Below are positions 10,941 through 20,623 of a stretch of DNA of 64,000 nucleotides, in pieces (position 1 is the stretch's first letter; each line of letters starts with the position of its first letter). This DNA comes from Symsagittifera roscoffensis (taxonomy: Eukaryota; Xenacoelomorpha; Acoela; Convolutidae). The notes beneath the pieces were generated by a model that was given only the letters and a program-made list of their open reading frames with translations, was not told the DNA's origin and searched no databases. Location of the stretch: the NCBI RefSeq assembly GCF_963678635.1, contig NC_087065.1:26491254-26555253 (forward strand), written 5' to 3'. The translations under genes were made by a program, and so were the position numbers.

Positions 10941-11957
10941 TTCATCCCTTGCGACTTGTACGACTTTGGCATGAAAAAAAAACCATTTATACTATCAAAA
11001 ATCTTTGAACGTACAGCGACACAGACTGAGACATGTAATTTAACCCAGATTGCTTCTTAAAGGAGAAAATTCTGAAGCTACGGAATAAAAAAATATTTTC
11101 TGATAAAAATTCAGCATGCTGTATTTTTTTCTGAATTTCGATTTGGGTTCCAATTTTCCGAGAAATTCTTCAATTAAATTTTAATAATCAGTCTGCTGCA
11201 TTTTAAGCTGTTTTTTTTGGTTCAATCTATGTTCTAAATCATCCTGCTTCATTTCATATGAACTCAAACTCAATCCAAATTTTTCTCTCGAAACTTAGTT
11301 CAAAAAAGAAAACTGATTTTCAGATTTAAATTACTATATTAACACGAATCAGTTCTCACAATTTTTGGCTCCGCGGCCTACTTATAAAAAATACTAAAAA
11401 GCTTTTCCTAAGTTTTCCTAAACTGTCTTAACATTTTTCCAATTTTCAAAAAAAGATTAATTCCATTTTTGTTTCAAATTGGTTTTTTAAACTGAATATT
11501 CAGTAGAAATTGCTAATCTCTTTGGTTCAGATACAACCACAAGTTACACAGGAAACAGGAGGGTTGAAAAGCTCAAGTTAAATCTCACTCCAATTGTTAC
11601 ATAAAACTTGGTTTTTCCTAGCAACTACCCGGGTTGAGCTCACATTGAAAATTAGCGATAAAAAAGTGGAAAAAAAACTGCGATCCCCATCGATGAATTA
11701 TCAATGCTCATTGCCACAATAGCAAATTTAATCGATAAATACCGCTAATATGGCTGATTTTCAGCGATGAAACAGCAATAAAAAGCAAAATGAGCAAAAA
11801 TAGCGCTCTCAAAGGGGTTCGCTCCCATATCCCTCAGCTGTCTAGACATTTCTGCTACCTCTAAGCTAATCCTTACAGCAAAACAGTTAAAGGGTTATCA
11901 ACCAAAACTCTCATTTGAAATCTACTAGAATGAGGTAAAGTTTCTTAAGTTTTAGCG

Positions 11958-12098
11958 ATGATATTCTACGGAACAAACTCTGAATTATACATGAATCAGC
12001 GCTGGAAAATAGCGATCACTGGGATACTACAGAAAAAGCGGTGGGATACACTTATGGTTCATTCATTTCATAGGACTAAGGTACATTTCTCCTTTTAA
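11958..12098 (+). other. Short open frame kept in both P copies
   Basis: A 46-codon frame starts at an ATG just after an acceptor-like TTTTAG and includes FYGTNSELYMNQRWKIAITG. The P2 equivalent (33,948-34,199) stays open and is longer. GTACAT after ACTAAG could be a splice donor. It may be a further exon of the decayed gene upstream or chance. No family is recognised. Confidence 0.25.
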
Positions 12099-12339
12099 CC
12101 CAAAACCCTCTCCAAACATTTAAAATCATATTACCCTGTTAAAAACTGCAGGTTAGTTACTCGGAGCCAATTGGCTTTGGTTTTACCATGTTACCGACTC
12201 CTGCTGTTGTATCCCCTTGATGAAGTAATGTCGGATCTTTATATTACTTACTAGTCGTAAGTCGAAAGAATTTTTGGCTGGACAACGTTCTGATCCAACG
12301 GTGAGGGATCCATTTTTTCTCAATTTTGTAGCACTTCCT

Positions 12340-12480
12340 GTTCTAAAAAGTAACTGAAAAAGACTTAAAAATGAGTTCGTAGCACCTCGTGTTCTAAAAA
12401 GGAATCAAAAAGACTAAAAAATGAATTTGTAGCACTTCGTGTTCTAAAAAATAACTGAAAAAGACTAAAAATGAATTCAG
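12340..12480. repeat. Short tandem repeat, three units of about 63 bp in P1
   Basis: The phrase GTAGCACTTCGTGTTCTAAA followed by a Lys-codon-like A-rich run recurs three times. P2 (34,318-34,430) has two units, so unit number changed after the duplication. Confidence 0.8.
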
Positions 12481-12875
12481 AAGGCTAAGAGTTTATGATT
12501 TTGCAATTCAATCCCTCTCAAAAGAGCGATTACCAGTTAAAACGCAGCTTTTTCGTGCCAAGTCGCATACCTAAGTGAATGGGAATCAGCAACCATCCAC
12601 AATTGGATAATCGGCACTACCCCCGATCTCTTCGACTTTCATGATTTTGCTTTGCCTTTTGCCAAAAATTCCAATTTATTTGGGAACATTATTTTCTATT
12701 TTGTTTATGATGAAGTGCTTTTCATTGTTTAACAGTTGCTACAAAGGTCAAACTTGGTTACTTCAAACAATGTCAAGTTATGTCAATAAGCAATTCAAAG
12801 AAGTAAATTGTTTCCCCTTGTGACTGAGTTGATTTTCCGCCAAACTACGAAATAACATGTCAAATTCAAACTTCG

Positions 12876-13155
12876 TGTGGTATAGTAGCTGCAGCTGCAG
12901 CCACAGTACATTAACCATCAAGGAGTGATTATGTTATGTTTGTATGTGTTTATATGTTTAGTACTACTTCAAGGTCAGTATCTGTTGACCTAATTCTGCA
13001 CATAAAAACAGCAGATTACCGTACTACGCTACGGAGCTCAGTTATCAAGAAAAGAGCGTTAAAACAGAAAACAAGAAATACGGTTTCAAGTGAATTAACA
13101 ATTTTGAGATTTATCTTTTGTTATACTTACAAAAACTGGACATCGAGGTATCACA
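12876..13155 (+). repeat. G1-A 5' LTR
   Basis: Starts TGTGGTATAGTAGC and ends CACA just before the primer-binding site. Contains a CTGCAG-rich start and the run TACCGTACTACGCTACGGAG. It is closer to the G1-B 5' LTR than to its own 3' LTR (shared GTAGCTGCAGCTGCAGCCAC and AAGGAGTGATTAT variants). Confidence 0.92.
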
Positions 13156-13173
13156 TGGCGCAGCCAGCAGGAT
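13156..13173 (+). promoter_or_regulatory. G1-A primer-binding site, tRNA-Ser type
   Basis: TGGCGCAGCCAGCAGGAT begins immediately after the LTR. Its reverse complement ends in GCTGCGCCA, as expected of a tRNA 3' end with CCA, and resembles the tRNA-Ser primers used by the 17.6/297 Gypsy lineages. The tRNA identity is inferred from that resemblance. Confidence 0.75.
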
Positions 13174-13198
13174 TTTTGTGTTTAATCCTGTGTTTTAG

Positions 13199-14121
13199 AC
13201 CTCGGCAAACTCGGATCCACCATGGAATTTTAAAATCTGGTTGGAGCAATTTCTCCTAGCTGTTACAGTAAAAGAGTACGTGAATCCTGAAGTGTTGCTT
13301 GAGGACCCGAAACCAGTTATAGAAAAACCAACGCCACGGCCAGAGACACCTAGACCAAACGAAACTGAACAAGCTACAACGGATCGGGAAGCGAGGGACA
13401 AATCACAAAGGGACAAAGTCTTCTTGGAAAACGAAGAAAGAAAGGAGCGTGGACCAAAAGTTGGACACAACGTGTTTTACAACGAAGTCCAGAAACGCAT
13501 CGCCTCGAGGCTATTCCTTGCCTTAGGAACGGAGAGGAAAAAGAGATTTGTCCAGAAAAACCCTAACATAGAAGTGTCAAAAATAGAGTTTAGAGAATTG
13601 GTAGCTCTAGCGGAAATCGCATTTGAAAAAACGAAAAGTATAACATACGGAAGATACAAGTTATTCACAAGAACACAAGAATCAGGCGAGACGCCGGAAC
13701 CACTTCATGCTGCTTTAACTGCACAAGCAGCAAAGGCGGAGCTAGGCACATTAGAGGATGAATTAGTTCGAGACCTATTCATTTCCAGAATGAAAAATAC
13801 AGCTCTACAGGAGCTTTAGCGGAAATCGCATTTGAAAAAACGAAAAGTATAACATACGGAAGATACAAGTTATTCACAAGAACACAAGAATCAGGCGAGA
13901 CGCCGGAACCACTTCATGCTGCTTTAACTGCACAAGCAGCAAAGGCGGAGCTAGGCACATTAGTGGATGAATTAGTTCGAGACCTATTCATTTCCAGAAT
14001 GAAAAATACAGCTCTACAGGACTCGTTGACATTCGAAACTTTTTCCCGGAAAAAGTTTTAAAAAGAGCGATAAAGTTTGAACAAAGCAAACAGACGACAC
14101 AAGCCTTTCAGAAGTCATAAA
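13199..14121 (+). pseudogene. gag: G1-A gag (capsid)
   Basis: The frame opens after a TAG at 13,196 with no obvious ATG, continuing through PPWNFKIWLEQFLL to a Pro/Glu/Arg-rich N-terminus and a helical capsid-like region (VFYNEVQKRIASRLFLALGT; FRELVALAEIAFEK). It forms the particle shell. A 209-bp tandem duplication (not a multiple of 3) stops the frame at 13,819, and the second repeat then runs into the expected C-terminal segment VLKRAIKFEQSKQTTQAFQK in another frame. The G1-B copy lacks this duplication, so it arose in A alone. Confidence 0.75.
13603..14020 (+). repeat. 209-bp tandem duplication inside G1-A gag
   Basis: 13,603-13,811 and 13,812-14,020 are nearly identical, differing at a few bases (CTCTAG versus CTTTAG at the start; GAGGATG versus GTGGATG). 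It is absent from G1-B. Confidence 0.92.
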
Positions 14122-14289
14122 CAAACACTGCAGGTGCAGAAGGTCTAATGGGATCACAAATAAAAATAAAACAAGAACCCATCATGGAGATCGGGAATTG
14201 AGGGGGAAATCAGAGGCGAACAAACAAAGAGCCATTTAACAAAAAATATGGGACGCGAAGAGTAATCCGAAAAACCGGGCAGATCAGAA

Positions 14290-14587
14290 AAAATGTACAA
14301 GATGCGGCAAACCCTTTGTGGAGGGGCATCTACGTAATTGTCTAGCGATGAGTAAGATGTGCAAAGGATGCAACAAACCGAACCATTTCGCCCGAATGTG
14401 CAGATCCCAACATGTCAATGAAGTGACGGAAGAAACATCCGCTTCAGAGAAAGAATGCAACCTCATAAGATGTTTCGATTCGTGTGATGATTTCAAAATC
14501 ATGATAATTGACAAAGACGAAATGTCCATACGGCAGATAGAAGACTATATTTTGGATCGTATCAACCGCAAATGTAAGAATCTGTAA
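14290..14587 (+). pseudogene. G1-A nucleocapsid zinc knuckles
   Basis: Two cysteine-rich motifs bind element RNA. The first is CTRCGKPFVEGHLRNC, with unusual C-x2-C-x7-H-x3-C spacing, and the second is the classic CKGCNKPNHFARMC (C-x2-C-x4-H-x4-C). An acidic tail follows to the stop near 14,585. The frame differs from gag upstream, so the gag-nucleocapsid join is broken in this copy. Confidence 0.85.
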
Positions 14588-14639
14588 CGCAAATGCAAGA
14601 AAAATTGACATAAGAAGAGACCCTCGTTCGATACAATTT

Positions 14640-15000
14640 AAATTTTTAAGATTTTTAGTCAGGAGTGAAAATCAAATCATTAACATAACTACAGACACAG
14701 GGAGCCCGGTGTCGTTTCTGAATTGGGAAACAACCAGATAAATCATGGAGGCGTATCCACAGACAAAATTTATGCCGTTCGAAAGCCTAAGTTTATCAGT
14801 GCAATTTGTCGACTATAACAAACAACCATTGTTAGTTTTGGGCGCATTAAAGCTGATATCAGGTCAGCTGGATGGGAATTGAAAGGAGTATCATTTCTGG
14901 TCAAGGAACGTCGCACCAGATGTTTACTAAGATTAGACTTACAGAGCAAAATTGGTATACACACAACCCAAAAGACGGCACCATCGGAAAATTCAAGGTC
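14640..15000 (+). pseudogene. G1-A retropepsin-like protease
   Basis: TDTGSPVSFLNWE (about 14,693) is the aspartic-protease active-site loop. The half-domain continues through PFESLSLSVQFVDYNKQ and a GLDLQSKIG-like second Gly-rich turn near 14,935 (here changed to RLDLQSKIG). A TAA in the context ACC AGA TAA ATC interrupts the domain and is shared with copy B, so it predates the duplication. Confidence 0.75.
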
Positions 15001-15139
15001 TGACGTGCTACTGAGCGAGCAGTCCGAAGGTTGGAAAAATTATTTTATAATAAATTTTCAAACTTCTTTGATCGTCAAGGAAAATCAAAAAGTCACGTAG
15101 TGAGTACAAAATTTAAGTACCTACTATGCCATCCAAGAA

Positions 15140-15889
15140 AAAGGTAGAAGAATACCTATTCACATACAGGATAAAGTACAAGCTGAAATAAACAAATTGC
15201 TATCAGAACGGCACATAGAAAAATTGGACAAATGTACCAGTGATTGTTTCATTGCACCAATCGTAATAACCGTGAAAAAAGACGATTCGATCAAGCTAGC
15301 TTTGGACGCCAGGCCAATAAATAGACAATTATACAAAAATATATATCAAATGCCAAATGTTGATGAATTGCTTCATGGCGTAAGCCAGATTGTTACTGCG
15401 AATACAGTAGGTGAGGTATATTTCACAGTCCTAGACTTAAAGTACGCATACAGCCAGTTAAAGTTAACTGCAGAAACTTCAAAACAGTGCAATTTTAATA
15501 TAGTGGGGGGACAAGCAACAGGAACGTATAGGTTTCTAACAAGTTTCTATGGCCTGGAAGATAAGCCAGCGGAGTTCCAAAAAGCCATGGAACGAACCCT
15601 GAATCACGCCCCAAATGCGTTTTTCTTTTTAGACGATGTCCTAATTGTCTCTAAAGGGGACAAAAAAGAGCATGAAAAATTAGTACGGGAGGTACTGAAG
15701 AGATTAGATAATGAAAACTTAGCCTTGAAATTGGCAAACTGTGAGTTTTTTCAATCAGTGCTAAATTGGCCTGGCACAAACTATCACCAACCGGAATTGT
15801 TCACAAAATTTAAAAAAAAACGGAGGCAAATCTTAACCTACACCAACCTAAGTTACTCAAACAATTGCGATCTTTCTTGGGCAGTGTAA
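15140..15889 (+). pseudogene. pol: G1-A reverse transcriptase
   Basis: The RT starts around RRIPIHIQDKVQAE and includes HIEKLDKCTSDCFIAPIVIT, LALDARPINRQL, motif A FTVLDLKYAYSQLKL, motif B-like FYGLEDKPAEFQKAM and motif C FFLDDVLIVSKGD. The metal-binding pair is preserved as FLDD rather than the usual YxDD, as in copy B. The frame remains open for 230 codons and is then lost near 15,760 after CEFFQSVLNWPGT, where a one-base deletion relative to copy B (GGCCAC to GGCAC) disrupts the segment. Confidence 0.9.
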
Positions 15890-16011
15890 ACCACTTGTCA
15901 AGATTAATCCCGAACGCGGCAAGTCTAACAGATAAATTCAGGCCATTATTACGAGAGGAAAATGATAAGAAAAAAACTGAAAAGCATAATAATGCCAGTG
16001 AGAAAAATTGA

Positions 16012-16694
16012 TTGTGGGGAAAAATTATAATATTTGACGGAATCAAACAAGCTGTAGCAAAATTTGCAAAAATAAGTTATTATAACCCCGCAAGAGAAAC
16101 ACAAGTTAAATGTGACGCAAGCCGCAGTGGGCTTGGGGCCACCATGGAGCAAAAAACAGGGGAGGGGGAGTGGATGCCAATATCTTTTGCTTCACGGTAC
16201 ATGAGAAGAAATATTCGACGAATGAGCTTGAATTATTGTCGGTGGTATGGTCGGTGGACAGATTCAAACATTACCTTTTGGGTAGGGAATTTACCATAGG
16301 AACAGACCTCAAAGCCTTAACATCTGCTTTAGGTGAAAACCGCGCAAACAAAACGTATCAATCCCGCCTCACTAGGTGTGTGGATAGATTATTAACATAT
16401 CAATTCAAAATTGTTCATATACCGGGAAAAGATATGGATATAGTTGACTACCTATCAAGGGAGCCTAATGCCGATCCATGGCCAGTGTCTGAACTTGATG
16501 AAAAGTTCGTGGTTACATCGATTGAAAATTTTTATGAAGCCCTCTACTGTTGGAACAGTCGGCTAAGTGATACGGCAGAGTCGAGTGACAGTGTAAAGAT
16601 TCTAGAAATTTCGGAAGAAAACATTGGCAGTAACGCTAAAGTGAACACGTCATCCCACAGTTGCTATAGCAACCAAATCGGTTCAAACAAATAG
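16012..16694 (+). pseudogene. pol: G1-A RNase H and C-terminal connection
   Basis: The fold is seen as CDASRSGLGATMEQK (first catalytic Asp), then in the next frame KKYSTNELELLSVVWSVDRF (Glu region), LGREFTIGTDLKALTSALG (Asp) and RVVHIP-like IVHIPGKDMDIVDYLSREP (the usual sequence closing Gypsy RNase H). It degrades the RNA strand of the hybrid. The chain breaks at about 16,200, where copy B retains FNTQEKK, showing a small deletion in A. A Ser/Asn-rich spacer follows. Confidence 0.85.
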
Positions 16695-17466
16695 GGCTCG
16701 ACCGGAACGAAAACGGTCAAAATCCACGACTTGCAAAGTCTGAAACAAACACTTTACACAATTTCTCTCATCAAACTCAGTTGGCAAAGATATCGACAGT
16801 AACCTCAATTAAAAATTTCAAGAAAAAAAACAAGATGCAAACGAAAATTCGGATGAGAAAGACAAGAGCGGAAAGAAAAAATTAAGGATCAGCGAGAACA
16901 GACACAGTGGGGGACACAAGCGGGTGACGGAGGAAGTAATGGAGACCGCGTTTCAAAGGACAAGATTGATAAAAAGAGATACAAAAGCGCAAAATGATAA
17001 TCGGACAGCTCAGATTCAGAAATAACATATGCGGAGTTATAGACAAATTAAGGACAATGACGAAGCAGGAACATCCACATCGGCGGATACAAAGAGCAAA
17101 CAAATACTACCATCGTTAACTGCAAGCAGCGCGACAAAGGAAAACGATAAGGAGACCCAGAAATTAGTCTCCTTTTGGGATCTAATTGGCACGGAGAGGT
17201 CGGATAAACCTAAAACAATGACAGAATTAGAAGCACAAACCGAAATGGTCAGCCCAAGCACACCCAAAGAAAATGAAGGGAGCGGATCAACACCAATGGT
17301 GGAGGTGGATCTTACTGCGGAAAGCTCAAGGGAGGACGATCAAGAGATCAGCGTACTATCGTGAAAATTCAGCCATAAGGCGCGAAAAAACCAAAATCTA
17401 CTAAATAACGATACAACAGGACTGGAAAACCTGGCACGTCTGTTTGATCGCACGCTCTTAGCCGAA
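16695..17466 (+). other. G1-A spacer between RNase H and integrase
   Basis: Charged, low-complexity coding remnant. 17,029-17,364 is open for 111 codons and is rich in Thr, Glu, Ser and Lys. It matches 38,820-39,146 in copy B. No domain is recognised. In both copies it sits where a disordered linker would be expected. Confidence 0.5.
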
Positions 17467-18584
17467 ATGATAACGAAGGACACGTGGATGGATAGTCTTC
17501 GACGAGTGGTTGAAAGAAACGACAGGCTTACTTTTGAATTGATGGGCCCATATACCAACCCATTATGGCACCAGCTAAGTGTGGTAGATGACTGCATTTT
17601 GGTCGATGAGCGTCTCGCAGTCCCTTGTCAACTGCGAGCAGCAGTGTTGAAATGGATCCATTGTGGACATCCCGATCAGGAGGCAACGCTCAATGTTTTT
17701 CGCACTACTTGTGGTGGCCACACATGCATAAGGACATTGTCAACCTGGCCGAGGAGTGTAGGAGCTGTAGGCGCTGCGGTAAGAACGCTAAATACATAAC
17801 TCCCCAAAAACGCCTCTAAGCCGCTACCACTGCTAAGGCAGCCTGGTCAAGAGTTACAATTAGATTATGCAGAACCGCTGAAAGATCATAAGGGGAAGAA
17901 AATTTATCTGTTAGTAGCAATAGATCAATATTCGCAATTTCCGTCAATGAAAATAACAAAATCGACTGGGGGAAAATCGTCAATTAAATTCTTCCGAACA
18001 TATAATGATACACACGGAATTCCAGAGTCTATCCAAACTGATCAATTTTCTGGGTTCAAGGTTAAAGCAATGAGAAAATTCTGTTTTGAAAACAACATAG
18101 AACAAAAGTTTTGCCCTGTGGGTGATCATCGAGGATGCGAACTAGTAGAGAGGACCATTCAAACTATTGAAAGAAGACTAGGAGTAATGCTACTCGACGA
18201 AAATGTATCGTCAATTAATTTCTGCCTCAGTGCAATCATTCGGGACCTCAGATGGGCATAACAAAAAATTATACAATGCTCTCTGTTCGAAGCTCATTTG
18301 AGCGGCTACCAAAAACAGAATTTAAAATATTAAGAGACAAATTCATAGCTAAGTCTGATCGTTTAGAAAAACAACATCTGGAGAGATCGGCGCTGACAGC
18401 ATCGCAAATTCGGAAAAAATATGACCAGTCTAGAGAGTTCATCAAGATTGTGCCGACAGGAGCAAACAGCCGTGATCTGAGTCCGCTGTTCGAACAGCAA
18501 TCGTTATCGGCAAAGGACAAAGATAGAGCGAAAACATTGAACACGTTGCTAGAAGCAAATGCACACTGGAATGCAACCCGATGA
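17467..18584 (+). pseudogene. pol: G1-A integrase
   Basis: Inserts the cDNA into the host genome. The N-terminal HHCC zinc-binding part (GHPDQEATLN, then WPHMHKDIVNLAEECRSC) is split by an insertion near 17,700. The catalytic core shows the first Asp in LQLDYAEPL (Gly changed to Glu compared with copy B), the second Asp in IQTDQFSGFK and the Glu in GCELVERTIQTIERRLG. The C-terminal part is Lys/Arg-rich (FKILRDKFIAKSDRLEKQHL). Multiple frame changes make it inactive. Confidence 0.88.
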
Positions 18585-18946
18585 GATGCATCCGAAAGCG
18601 ACATCAGAAGGCTGGTAGGCGAGACCAGCACTATAAACCCTGATCTACCAAAGGAGCTCTTATACTCATGGAAGAAGGGGTTTATCGAAGACAAACAAAC
18701 GGAAGAGGGATATGTAGAGTCGCCAATCCTAGTTCGTAAGGACGAGAATAGAAAGAGCAGAAAAGCCCACACAAATCCACTGAAAGCAAGGGTCATTGCC
18801 CACACGCCATCTACTGTAAAGACAGCACCCGGATCTATCTATAGGAAAAGTGATATTGCCATATCAAAGATCAAGTCACCAATAGATACAACGAAGAAAG
18901 TGAAACCATTATTAAATACTTATTAAATAGTTTCAGGTTAAATGAT

Positions 18947-19579
18947 TTGCGGGGTAGCCGTGGTGACCCCTTTTTCATGGTTGTGATTATTGGAGCGAGC
19001 TCATTACATCTGACACTTGAAGATTGGGCACCAGTAGGAGGAAACGAGGAACTGCAAGAAGACGTCATCCATTACAAGGGAGTAACGTTTCATCCAAAAT
19101 CGAAATCGAATAAAATCGTACGAAACATCTTGAGAGACGAAATTAATAGAAACGAGTCTGTAATTATCTGGCACGACGTAATAAACAACTCGATTTCAAA
19201 ACATCCATTCAATCCAAGGACTCCCCTTACTGCCAATCAACTAGTATCAGAAATCAAACCCCTAATCAATTCGCATCCTCGAATTGAAGGCCTTGTCTAT
19301 TGTCAGAGAGACGGTGCACCCTACATTCTTGAAGATCTAAAGAAACTTCCGATACCAGTTTTTCAAGTTACAACAGATATAATTTCGAATTCTAAACAAC
19401 AGGACAAAGATCTACTTGAAGGATACAGAGAACTGCATCAAGAAACCGCACTTGAAATCAAAACTTTAGCTATAATACGAAACAACAATAGCAACTTGAG
19501 TGATTTCTTAAAGAAGAAAAAGAAACCGTCAAAAAACAACGAGAAGCACGAAGGAAACGAGAACAGAAATAAATTGTGA
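18947..19579 (+). CDS. LINE leader protein, SGNH/GDSL-like
   Basis: A 210-codon open frame at the 5' end of the LINE. VVIIGASSLHLTL resembles the nucleophile block of SGNH hydrolases (Gly-Ala-Ser in place of Gly-Asp-Ser) and SVIIWHDVINNSIS the block that normally carries Gly-x-Asn-Asp. Later segments include GLVYCQRDGAPYILEDL and a Lys-rich C-terminus. Esterase-type domains are known in ORF1 of some CR1 elements, where they may help RNA-protein assembly or membrane association. If this is a SGNH fold, the catalytic set is incomplete, so a binding rather than hydrolytic role is more likely. The start codon is uncertain because the leading residues are weak; Met may be the internal one near the GAS block. 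Confidence 0.5.
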   Translation: MRGSRGDPFFMVVIIGASSLHLTLEDWAPVGGNEELQEDVIHYKGVTFHPKSKSNKIVRNILRDEINRNESVIIWHDVINNSISKHPFNPRTPLTANQLVSEIKPLINSHPRIEGLVYCQRDGAPYILEDLKKLPIPVFQVTTDIISNSKQQDKDLLEGYRELHQETALEIKTLAIIRNNNSNLSDFLKKKKKPSKNNEKHEGNENRNKL

Positions 19580-19687
19580 GTTTAAATTTCAATTCGTGAC
19601 GGGACTGGGCTTAATTGTCCAGGCTTGGATCAAATTGTAAATAAATTTTCTCTATCCCATTTTCTCCTTCTCTCTGTATTCACCAAT

Positions 19688-20553
19688 ATGACTAAAAATT
19701 GCAAAACGTGCAAAAAACCCATAAATGCCAGGGACAGATGTTTCAGTTGTGTATTTTGCAATGCTCAAATGCATCTTGAGAGCACCTGCACTGGTCTTAC
19801 TAACACCGCCATCAATGGCATAAAAGACTTGAGTTCAATCGCAATGCTTCTATGCGACACATGTGTAACTAATAACGAAAAAGATAACTTCATAAAGTGT
19901 AGGACCATGATGCAAATGAACGAGAAAATTGAAAAAGAGAGTGAGGGAATACAAGCACGTCTTGACAATATGGAAAAAAGGCTGACGGCATTGGTTGATA
20001 AAAAAGTCAAAAACGCTACAAAAACCACATGCGAAAAACTGGAAAAAAGCTATGCAGATGTACTCAGTGTGAAACCTGTTAAAGATATGAAAGTTCAACC
20101 AGGAGCTGGAAAAGAAGTAAAACAAGAAATAAATCATAATATCAAAAAAAGCTTCCGTATACAGGGGATCAGAGAAGATCCCGAGATATCAAAAGGCAAA
20201 AATTTTGTCCCCACAACCGAAAAAGTACATGAGGCACTAAAAAAGTTAGGAGTTAAACCACAAATTGAAGAAATAAAAAGGCTAGAGAAATTCAGCAAAG
20301 AGCGCATCAGTCAAGAACCTTATTAATAAATCTGTCAACGAAACATGAAGGACGATTGGTGCTGGCAAAGAGCTTCGAAAAAAGAGATGAGCTGCGAGAT
20401 GAGGAAATTTACCTTCTGCCAGCATTAACGAAAGAAGATGCTAGGAAGGAAAACCGCTTAAAAAGAAAAATGCTTAAAAAGAAAAAGAGAACTTCTAGAC
20501 GAAGGAGTTCCAAAGGAGAAAATCAAAATCAGGAATTTCGAGCTGTTCAATGA
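19688..20553 (+). pseudogene. LINE ORF1 with PHD-like zinc finger and coiled coil
   Basis: Begins at MTKNCKTCKKPINARDRC (19,688), a Cys/His array (C-x2-C ... C-x2-C ... H ... C ... C-x2-C ending LLCDTC) typical of the PHD-like fingers in CR1/Jockey ORF1. A Glu/Lys coiled coil (about 19,920-20,060) follows, then a SFRIQGIREDPEI strand-loop that could be an RRM-like nucleic-acid-binding domain. The first frame stops at 20,324; the remaining C-terminus continues as LRDEEIYLLPALTKEDARKE in another frame to about 20,553. ORF1 proteins chaperone element RNA. Confidence 0.75.
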
Positions 20554-20623
20554 TGAGAAAAAAGGGATGATAGAAGCAGAACAAGCAGATGATGCTTGAC
20601 TAGGCTTTCTCAACATCCTGCAA

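Larger units (their letters stand above)
4986..12875. repeat. Duplicated block P, copy 1 (with short leading flank)
   Basis: Positions 4,986-5,194 match 12,680-12,875 and 34,624-34,824. Positions 5,195-12,875 match 27,456-34,824 almost throughout, and 5,195-7,196 also match 42,003-44,157. The block contains decayed G2 pol, a long CT/CA microsatellite, a decayed unidentified plus-strand gene and two short tandem repeats. It has no intact gene. Copies 1 and 2 look highly similar by eye (mainly substitutions and a few indels), indicating a fairly recent segmental duplication. Confidence 0.85.

Noticed and set aside
11810-11840. tRNA T-arm-like GGGGTTCGCTCCC in block P (also 33,800)
   Set aside because: The loop does not fit the TTCRANN pattern and no acceptor or anticodon arms can be drawn around it.
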